Part shown: in pieces, positions 3,674-8,643 of the stretch
Layout: each line of letters begins with the position of its first letter
Numbering within the stretch: the stretch's first letter is position 1
DNA from: Allocoleopsis sp036703385
GTDB taxonomy: Bacteria > Cyanobacteriota > Cyanobacteriia > Cyanobacteriales > Coleofasciculaceae
Direction of reading: 5' to 3'
Length of the DNA: 8,643 bases
NCBI RefSeq assembly: GCF_036703385.1
Contig: NZ_DATNPA010000661.1
Span: forward strand, 1 to 8,643
The notes under the pieces: model-generated
Seen by the model: only the letters and a program-made list of their open reading frames with translations
Databases searched by the model: none
Told to the model about the DNA's origin: nothing
Position numbers and translations under genes: made by a program

Positions 3674-5290
3674 GCATTTACATCTGAACCAACTTTTGAC
3701 ATTCGCAACTTTGCTCACCAGCTCACCCAAGCTAAAAAAGGACGATACAACTGCCCCAACTGCGGCAAACCTAAGCTCTCTATTGATCGGCATTCGGGCA
3801 AATATCAGTGTTGGGGCTGCTACGACACCAAAGCGATAGCGAAGCGCTGCTGCGAAGCGCAGATCGCCCGAATTCTCACCTCTCCTGAGCGGGAAGAACG
3901 GCGGCGGCAGGAGGAATCTGTTCGACTCGCCAACAGTAAGTCACCCCAACAGCGGGAAGCCGAATGGGTAACAGGCAGCAGGGTAGCCCCAGAAATTACT
4001 GCCAAAAATCTTCGTCACATCGATCATCCTCCGGCGATCGCGCAGTTACTCAATTGGAATTGGTACGGTCACACAGGCGGTTGGTATGTCTTCAGTTGCG
4101 ACCCAAAAACTGGACAACTGGGTAAGTCCGGACAGTTCAAGCCTGATACCCCGATTCAATTTCCTGACCATAACGAGCAGCAGAAGTACCTTAGTTTTCC
4201 CAAGGGTGGCAAGTCCTCTGCGGTTTATCTGCTTCTAACCCTCAACTACTGGCAAACGATTAGTGAGCGGTTTAACGTCCCGATTGAGGATGCTGATATT
4301 ATCCGCGCTCGCGAAGACCTGGGCTTTTGGCTGTGGGTGCTCAACCACCCAGAGTTACCGATTGTCCTCACTGAGGGCGCGAAGAAGTCAGCTTGCCTAT
4401 TGTCTCACGGTTGGATTGCCATCTCTATCTCTGGCGTGTGGATGGGTCAGGAAGGCAAAGGCACAAAACTACACCCGTCAATCCGCCCGTTCATCGTGCC
4501 GGGGCGTCCGGTTTACCTTGCCTTTGACAGTGACATCATTGTTAAAGAGAGCGTGGAGGCGGCGTTACGTCAGCTAGGACGGCTAATTAAAAAGGAACGA
4601 GCTGAAATTTTTGTAACTCTCTGGCACCTCGACCAAGGCAAAGGCGTTGACGATTTAATTGTAAAAGAAGGTGCGATCGCCTTTGAGCAAGCCTTTGATG
4701 AAGCTCTGCCTTACAGCCAGTGGCTCAAGTCTCTACAACCAGACAACAACGGTGGCAACGGCAGTGGAAATCTTCGTGGAGGTGGCTCTGGCGGCAACGG
4801 TGGGGGTGATGATTCTGGCTCAACACCCGATAAAAGCAATCCAGAGTGGTTTTACGAGCGCATTTCCAAACAGCTAAACTTGCCCTTTGAAAACTGCGTC
4901 ACTGCCCAAACCTTCGACGGTTGGGTTTATCGTCGCGAATTCGGCGCAACTGCTGGAGATTGGCGCGTAATTGACTCCGCTTTTTACCAGTGGAAAGAAC
5001 ACCTGGACTATTGGCAGCACCAGAAAGACACCCTCATCAATGCCCAAATCGCTGACGCTGGCGAAAAAGCTTATAAACTTAAGCACTCTAAGGAGTTTGG
5101 CTGGCAAGTCGTTAAGCCTTACGAAACCAACAGTCACAAGGAATCAGCCTTCAAGTACATCCGCAGCCGTCTTGATCGCTCTCTTGAGCTTCCATCCAAC
5201 ACGCACCTCGTGGCCTTCAAAACTGTGTCGTGGATATGCGAACGGGTAAGACTTTGCCCCACAGCAAAGAGCATTTTCTTACCAGCATGA
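3671..5290 (+). CDS. Plasmid primase part: zinc finger and Toprim-like (DUF3854-type) domain, frameshifted at its end
   Basis: The N-terminal half of a primase-helicase. A zinc ribbon uses C28-x2-C31 and C47-x2-C50 (CPNC...CWGC), as in CHC2-type primase fingers. Residues 205-335 form the Toprim-like domain found in cyanobacterial plasmid proteins of DUF3854 type: glutamate E235 in VLTEGAKKSA, the FDSD pair D286/D288, and GKGVDDLI at 323-330. Residues 359-381 are a Gly-rich linker. From 386 (PEWFYERISKQLNLPF) begins the region leading into the helicase. At residue 517 the frame departs from the family: the true continuation (N-C-V-V-D-M-R-T-G-K) is in the -1 frame, and residues 518-539 look like nonsense. 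Expected role: priming DNA synthesis at the plasmid origin. The start is certain; the end reflects a frameshift. Confidence 0.85.
   Translation: MAFTSEPTFDIRNFAHQLTQAKKGRYNCPNCGKPKLSIDRHSGKYQCWGCYDTKAIAKRCCEAQIARILTSPEREERRRQEESVRLANSKSPQQREAEWVTGSRVAPEITAKNLRHIDHPPAIAQLLNWNWYGHTGGWYVFSCDPKTGQLGKSGQFKPDTPIQFPDHNEQQKYLSFPKGGKSSAVYLLLTLNYWQTISERFNVPIEDADIIRAREDLGFWLWVLNHPELPIVLTEGAKKSACLLSHGWIAISISGVWMGQEGKGTKLHPSIRPFIVPGRPVYLAFDSDIIVKESVEAALRQLGRLIKKERAEIFVTLWHLDQGKGVDDLIVKEGAIAFEQAFDEALPYSQWLKSLQPDNNGGNGSGNLRGGGSGGNGGGDDSGSTPDKSNPEWFYERISKQLNLPFENCVTAQTFDGWVYRREFGATAGDWRVIDSAFYQWKEHLDYWQHQKDTLINAQIADAGEKAYKLKHSKEFGWQVVKPYETNSHKESAFKYIRSRLDRSLELPSNTHLVAFKTVSWICERVRLCPTAKSIFLPA
5219..5230 (+). 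other. Frameshift joining primase and helicase ORFs
   Basis: At TTC-AAA-ACT the upstream frame reads ...HLVAFK then TVSWICERV. Moving to the -1 frame after AAA gives ...HLVAFK-NCVVDMRTGKTLPH, the FKNGVLDLxTG-type motif at the start of P4-family helicase modules. Four As (5219-5222) are present where five would keep one frame. The site is not a classic X XXY YYZ heptamer: a -1 slip of Lys-tRNA would face CAA. An indel (real mutation or sequencing error) is therefore likelier than programmed shifting. Confidence 0.75.
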
Positions 5291-7245
5291 TTCCCTATGA
5301 TTACGAGCCGGGAAAAGAATGCCCAGAAACCTTCCGCCAATTCATCGCTGAATCGTTTGGGGAGGATATGCTTCCCATCATTCGGGCGTTCACTTCAATG
5401 TTCCTCGATCCGACAGCTCCCTACGGACGTTTCCCCCATATAATCGGTCAATCGGGTGGTGGCAAGGGTACTCTGGGGCGATTCTGGAATAGTTTATGGG
5501 GGGAAGCATCTGACAGCGCTGTAAATTTTTCGGAAATAGCAACTCCAGAGGGCAGGCACCAGTTTCTGACGAACAAAAGAATTTTCGGATTCCCCGATGT
5601 GGGTGGCTTCGTCCAAAGTCCTCGCGCTTTCTACGAATTGGTAGACAATGGCGAACTTAGCGGTCGAGCCTTGTTTAATCCAGTTGGCTACATGAAGCGG
5701 TGGGATGTGCGGTTTTGGGCTGCCTCGGTGGATTTCCTGCAAATTGAGAACGCGGGTGATGGGTATGCGCGGCGAGCTTACCCAATCCCGGTTAAAGCCC
5801 GGAATGTATTGCCCGACCCAGACCTAAAACTCAGACTTGAGGCGGTCAAGGCTGATGTAATTTCCTGGGCTTTGGCGATGCCGCGAGAAGAGCGCGATCG
5901 CATCCTACTATCTGAGCCAGAAAACGAACGAGTCATCAACTTACGCCTTGATGCGGCTCTCTACAGCGACAGTACAAAAAGCTTTGTCGATAACTGCCTG
6001 CGTCCTAATCATGAGCCTGGGTTCATGCCCCATTACCTGTTGCATACGGTGTATGTCGCCTACTGCAAAGAACACGGTTACACGCCGCTGGGGATGAGTA
6101 AATTCATCAGCCATCTGAAGACGGTACTGCCGAACAACTTCGTGCAGCGGCGCTGGGGTCCCATGTCGAACGGGGATCGAGATCGGATACCGGCTCACTG
6201 GGAATATGTTACTACCCTGCCGGGAGCTTTTGTCAGCATAAACCAGAACAATGGATGGAGTGGCAGCTCTGAAAATGCTCCACCTCCCACAGATCCCACC
6301 TGGGTTTGCCGTAAGTCCAAGTGTGAGGAGGGCGGTCTAATGGAGTTTGCCGATTTTTGGAATCCACCCTCTCCTCCAGACGAGGATGGGGGTGATTGGG
6401 GTGATGGTGATAACAATCCTCATATACCTCCTACACCTCCCTCTTCCCATGAGGGTGTCCAGGGTGGATCAAAAAATCAAGCGGTAAGTAATTGTACTGT
6501 GGACAACCCAGAACAACGTGAAATCAAGGGTGTCCAGGGTGGATCAACTGTCCAACCAAGAGATTTAGCTAAAGAAAAATCAACGGTTGCAGTACTTGAA
6601 AAAATTGCTCCTGAAATTTCTCCAACCTCTATTTCCTCTGGTGGACAAAGGGTGGACACCCTGGACAAAAAATTAGAACAGGCAGTAAAAGAGCCGCAAT
6701 CTCATACTGAACCGCAGTTCAAAGCACACGTTGGGTTGAAGTGGAATGAACCTTCATTGGGTGAGGAGCCTGACTACTCCACTTTTCCGCACCGAGCCAG
6801 TGACAATCTTCAGGCAAAGATTAAGCAAGCCTTCAGGATTAAGGAACAGCTTTTGTCGGCTAACAATAAGGATGATCTGGCTGCTGCCAAAGGGGAGCAC
6901 GGAGAAAATCAAGTCAACTGGGTGCGGTGTACCCTTTTGACTGAATCCGAACGAGAAAAAGTTCGGTCAACAGCCCAGACTGAGCAGTTAAATTTGCTTG
7001 AGCAAAGCGATAGCCGCAGCCGCGAAGATTTTCCCCAGTCAAGCGACCCTTGGCTAGAACGAGAAAATCTCGCGGACATGGCACAAAGTTTAGATAATTG
7101 TCCCGACCGCTCCATCTTGGCTGATTTACGCCTTTGCTGGCCGCCCTACGCGATGAATGCAGCCTGCAAATTGCTTTCTGCCGAGAAACACGCCCAGATC
7201 AAGCGATGGGTACTGGAGCTGAACCAATTGGCAGCGGGTGATTAA
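5230..7245 (+). CDS. P4-type plasmid helicase part (D5/DUF5906-like) with long C-terminal extension
   Basis: ATPase half of the primase-helicase; GTG 5230 has no ribosome site and lies inside a conserved motif, so it is probably not a natural start. In order: the lead-in (IPYDYEPGKECPETFRQFI, 21-39); Walker A G73-QSGGGKGT-81; a Walker B-like FPDVGG with D123; LSGRALFNPVGYMKRWDVRF at 143-162, matching the family segment before sensor 1, where the usual Asn appears to be Ser166; GDGYARRAYPIPV with R181/R182 as candidate arginine finger; and a winged-helix region at about 248-306 (YVAYCKEHGYTPLGMSKFI). Then follow a Pro/Asp/Gly-rich stretch, two GVQGGS repeats (about 408 and 433) and a C-terminal helical domain (SDNLQAKIKQAFRIKEQLLS; LLTESEREKVRSTAQTEQLN) of a type seen in cyanobacterial plasmid proteins. 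Role: unwinding DNA at the plasmid origin. Joined product about 1191 aa. Confidence 0.85.
   Translation: MDMRTGKTLPHSKEHFLTSMIPYDYEPGKECPETFRQFIAESFGEDMLPIIRAFTSMFLDPTAPYGRFPHIIGQSGGGKGTLGRFWNSLWGEASDSAVNFSEIATPEGRHQFLTNKRIFGFPDVGGFVQSPRAFYELVDNGELSGRALFNPVGYMKRWDVRFWAASVDFLQIENAGDGYARRAYPIPVKARNVLPDPDLKLRLEAVKADVISWALAMPREERDRILLSEPENERVINLRLDAALYSDSTKSFVDNCLRPNHEPGFMPHYLLHTVYVAYCKEHGYTPLGMSKFISHLKTVLPNNFVQRRWGPMSNGDRDRIPAHWEYVTTLPGAFVSINQNNGWSGSSENAPPPTDPTWVCRKSKCEEGGLMEFADFWNPPSPPDEDGGDWGDGDNNPHIPPTPPSSHEGVQGGSKNQAVSNCTVDNPEQREIKGVQGGSTVQPRDLAKEKSTVAVLEKIAPEISPTSISSGGQRVDTLDKKLEQAVKEPQSHTEPQFKAHVGLKWNEPSLGEEPDYSTFPHRASDNLQAKIKQAFRIKEQLLSANNKDDLAAAKGEHGENQVNWVRCTLLTESEREKVRSTAQTEQLNLLEQSDSRSREDFPQSSDPWLERENLADMAQSLDNCPDRSILADLRLCWPPYAMNAACKLLSAEKHAQIKRWVLELNQLAAGD
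6453..6667. repeat. TGTCCAGGGTG repeats inside the helicase gene
   Basis: GGGTGTCCAGGGTGGATCAA occurs identically at 6453-6472 and 6528-6547, 75 bp (25 codons) apart, and the inverted core CACCCTGGACA is at 6657-6667. In the protein the direct copies give GVQGGS twice. They could be duplicated linker coding sequence, a DNA-binding site, or copies of a small dispersed repeat. Confidence 0.6.
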
Positions 7246-7518
7246 TTTCTCCCGACTCGATAAGAAAAAATAATCTTTTGTTGGGCTAGCTGCTACCTTG
7301 TCTCCATCCTCTCATGAGGAGCGGCTTGCCGCGTGTCGGATGCGCCTGTCCTATTGTTGTCTCGCTTCCAGTCGCGTGGAATTTAACTTGGGATAGCTCC
7401 TGGGTGTGAGCGTGATGCAGTGTTGGGGGTGAACCATCCGTGAGCGCTTTTGTATCCAGTTGACGGAGAACTCCGTTAAGATTTCCGTTATGGCTGATGC
7501 TCTTGAACCAGCGACAGT
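7246..7518. other. Non-coding gap before the 75-aa gene
   Basis: 273 bases without a supported gene. CCCGAC (7251-7256) can pair weakly with GTTGGG around an A/T-rich loop just after the helicase stop and might act as a weak terminator. CTCATGAG (7312-7319) is a small palindrome and GCGG-CTTG-CCGC a tiny hairpin nearby. A 31-codon ORF on the plus strand from the ATG at 7315 has no ribosome site and was not called. Confidence 0.4.
7463..7476. promoter_or_regulatory. Operator-like palindrome ACGGAG-AA-CTCCGT
   Basis: A perfect 6-bp inverted repeat around AA, overlapping a TTGACG element (7460-7465) that could be a -35 box; the matching -10 is unclear. Sites of this shape are typical of dimeric helix-turn-helix repressors. 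It lies 43 bases before the 75-aa gene and probably controls it. No repressor gene for it is evident in the window apart from the ribbon-helix-helix protein, whose own boxes look different. Confidence 0.5.
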
Positions 7519-7746
7519 ATGGGTGAAGCTAAACGACGAAAGAAATTAGATCCAAACTATGGGAAGCCAAAACCTATTGATTTAAACAGCCTGTTTGCTC
7601 ACATGGCACGAAAGTATGGTTTTATCGAAACGCCAGAAGAATTTGCTTTTCTGGTGGCAAAGGAGCTTAAGAGTATGGGTTGGGAGGTGGGCCTAGATGA
7701 AAAAGGGCATCTTACTGGTGTGACTCTGACGCTGCCGGGTGAATGA
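7519..7746 (+). CDS. MGEAKRRKK-type 75-aa protein
   Basis: A 75-aa protein with a basic N-terminus, MGEAKRRKKLDPNYGKPKPI, a start I recognise from small cyanobacterial hypothetical proteins. The middle is helical (LFAHMARKYGFIETPEEFAF) and the end acidic (LTGVTLTLPGE). It has no cysteine and no membrane helix. The basic head could bind nucleic acid; function is unknown. The ATG has no clear Shine-Dalgarno. A 19-codon ORF from ATG 7490 overlaps the start in another frame and could couple translation. It is a single gene, facing the minus-strand gene at 8009 across a hairpin-rich gap. Confidence 0.7.
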   Translation: MGEAKRRKKLDPNYGKPKPIDLNSLFAHMARKYGFIETPEEFAFLVAKELKSMGWEVGLDEKGHLTGVTLTLPGE

Positions 7747-7817
7747 AGTTGAGTCGCCGCCACTAGGAGGTTAACTGTTTACCCCTGCTGATAGCCGCGG
7801 CTTCATCGGAAAAGTTC

Positions 7818-7837
7818 GTGTCCTGCCAACAGGACAC
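7818..7837. repeat. Hairpin GTGTCCTG-CCAA-CAGGACAC
   Basis: Perfect 8-bp stem with a four-base loop. The TCCTG next to the loop is part of the sequence nicked in some plasmid transfer origins (MOBP-type YATCCTG), but here the preceding bases differ (GTCCTG), so that similarity is weak. Confidence 0.65.
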
Positions 7838-7846
7838 ATGGGAAGT

Positions 7847-7880
7847 CCTTTCACATTCCGCTCGACCGAATTGTGAAAGG
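7847..7880. repeat. 12-bp hairpin with one bulge
   Basis: CCTTTCACATTC (7847-7858) pairs with GAATTGTGAAAGG (7868-7880), 12 bp with one bulged T and the nine-base loop CGCTCGACC. It is one of the strongest stems in the window, and lies ten bases after the previous hairpin. Confidence 0.65.
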
Positions 7881-7974
7881 GCTGGGGCTGACGGGCGTAA
7901 GTTTCCTTTGGCTTGGCGGAGCGCACGCGCTTCCTGTGGACTAGGGAGGATTTGAAAGATCTTAGGGAGCGACT

Positions 7975-7996
7975 CCAATCCGTTATACCGGATTGG
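7975..7996. repeat. Hairpin CCAATCCG-6-CGGATTGG
   Basis: Perfect 8-bp stem with loop TTATAC, 15 bases beyond the stop of the minus-strand gene. It could stabilise or end that transcript, though no T-run follows. Confidence 0.6.
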
Positions 7997-8008
7997 CGAC
8001 GTCTCCAC

Positions 8009-8643
8009 TCAACGTTCAATTTGGGGCTTCTGTTGCGGCAACTGTTGGGGTAGCTGCTGTGCTGCTGCTGCAATCTGGGAGAAATTTTCCACGTCTTCTG
8101 GGGTAATCCCTTGAGCGAACAGCACTTTTCCACCTTTATACCGAGCTAATGCCCCTCTCTGGTGATGGTTCAAAAAGAGTTCCTCTGTTTTTGAGTCGTA
8201 GACGAGTTCATGGAAGTTACCATCGAGAACCCATCTTCCTGGCTCCACTTCTGTGCTTCCCGTTCTATATTGATTCCAAACAAGAGCGATGTCGGGATAC
8301 ATCTGAATAGCGAGTTCAAGAAGAAGCCTATTCGTAGAAATTGGTTCTGGCCGCTTCTGGTATGAAAGGCTTGATGGAGTTAGGTTATCTGGTTCATCTG
8401 GTTCAATCGTTGCAGAAGCTTCAGTAACAGAAAGCTCCCGTTGGTTAAAGAGCAGATCGAACAGTTTTTGGTAGGCAGCGATTTGAGTGCAATCGGCAAT
8501 TGGGGTTGGTTCCTCCTTCTGGTTTTGGGTTGATGGCTGGTCTGTCTCCATCAGTGACGAGATGGAGGTAGAGGGCGGTTGATTTGTCTCTAGTGGTGGG
8601 AAAGTGAGGGACACCAACTCACCGACTGCTGCGGCTTGTAACG
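8009..8643 (-). CDS. Uncharacterised protein, N-terminus beyond the window (at least 202 aa)
   Basis: The frame is open to the window edge; the first possible start inside is TTG 8617, but eight more in-frame codons (LQAAAVGE) lie upstream without a stop or a ribosome site, so this is most likely the C-terminal part of a longer protein. Numbering from 8617, residues 1-95 are Ser/Thr/Pro/Glu-rich and probably unstructured. Residues 96-180 are compact: NRLLLELAIQMYPDIALVWN, then RWVLDGNFHELVYDSKTEEL, then FLNHHQRGALARYKGG and FAQGITPEDVENF. The tail is Ala then Gln/Pro-rich (QQLPQQLPQQKPQ). No catalytic motif or membrane segment is seen and the family is not recognised. In this context it may be the tail of a plasmid maintenance or mobilisation protein, which is a guess. 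Confidence 0.65.
   Translation of the reverse strand, partial: LQAAAVGELVSLTFPPLETNQPPSTSISSLMETDQPSTQNQKEEPTPIADCTQIAAYQKLFDLLFNQRELSVTEASATIEPDEPDNLTPSSLSYQKRPEPISTNRLLLELAIQMYPDIALVWNQYRTGSTEVEPGRWVLDGNFHELVYDSKTEELFLNHHQRGALARYKGGKVLFAQGITPEDVENFSQIAAAAQQLPQQLPQQKPQIER

Larger units (their letters stand above)
7747..8008. other. Hairpin-rich gap between converging genes
   Basis: 262 bases with no supported gene. Besides the three hairpins listed separately it contains GGAGCGC-AC-GCGCTTCC (7918-7934) and TAGGGAG twice (7942, 7963). None of the stems is followed by a T-run on either strand. Such density of stems suggests a functional DNA or RNA structure, for instance a transfer origin, single-strand origin or stable RNA. 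Confidence 0.5.

Noticed and set aside
3573..3839. 88-aa plus-strand ORF before and into the primase
   Set aside because: It overlaps the zinc finger of the primase in another frame; the primase start has a consensus ribosome site and its protein motifs are unmistakable.
7315..7410. 31-codon plus-strand ORF after the helicase
   Set aside because: No ribosome site, short, and of unconvincing composition.
7818..7837. Assignment of the first hairpin as a MOBP-type nick site
   Set aside because: Only TCCTG is shared; the flanking bases of the known nick region are absent and no relaxase is seen in the window.
7771..8133. 120-aa minus-strand ORF across the hairpin gap
   Set aside because: It begins inside the 202-aa gene in another frame, has an unnatural Arg/Ser-rich composition and no ribosome site; it runs through three hairpins.

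Overview
The window looks like part of a cyanobacterial plasmid or plasmid-derived integrated element. The cyanobacterial signal is five copies of the octamer GCGATCGC (HIP1) at 2127, 3114, 4034, 4673 and 5894, plus a small protein with the N-terminus MGEAKRRKKLDPNYGK, which I associate with cyanobacterial hypothetical proteins. The plasmid signal is a large zinc-finger/Toprim primase with a P4-type helicase, a ribbon-helix-helix regulator, iteron-like repeats and many tiny overlapping genes. No rRNA, tRNA, CRISPR array or intact insertion sequence was seen.

Left part, minus strand (2270 down to 1): a compact operon reads leftward. It holds a 150-aa protein, a 210-aa protein with a possible -1 frameshift extension into a membrane domain, a 41-aa membrane peptide, two doubtful micro-ORFs, then 59-, 66- and 92-aa proteins and the start of a membrane protein that runs off the edge. 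Several junctions are one- or four-base stop/start overlaps (TAATG, ATGA), so translation is probably coupled. None of the products has a function I can name.

Centre (2271-3257): a divergent control region has two CACATTARTGTG boxes, several inverted repeats and no clear gene. Rightward from it runs a small operon: a 156-aa ribbon-helix-helix protein, a 27-aa protein and a 51-aa protein, each overlapping the next. The ribbon-helix-helix protein is the natural candidate to bind the boxes and control both directions.

Replication part (3258-7245): a leader of about 410 bases contains a terminator that works on the minus strand, a 50-codon ORF of unknown standing, three GACGGT repeats 8 bases apart with an inverted fourth, and a good ribosome binding site. 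It leads into the primase-helicase. That protein is split by a -1 shift at 5219-5222: the first ORF has the zinc finger and Toprim-like domain, the second the P-loop helicase, winged helix and a cyanobacterial-looking C-terminal domain. Joined, they would make one protein of about 1191 aa.

Right part (7246-8643): a non-coding stretch with a sharp inverted repeat precedes the 75-aa MGEAKRRKK protein. Then comes a 262-base gap between converging genes with three strong hairpins, and finally a minus-strand gene of at least 202 aa, open to the window edge, with a Gln/Pro-rich tail.
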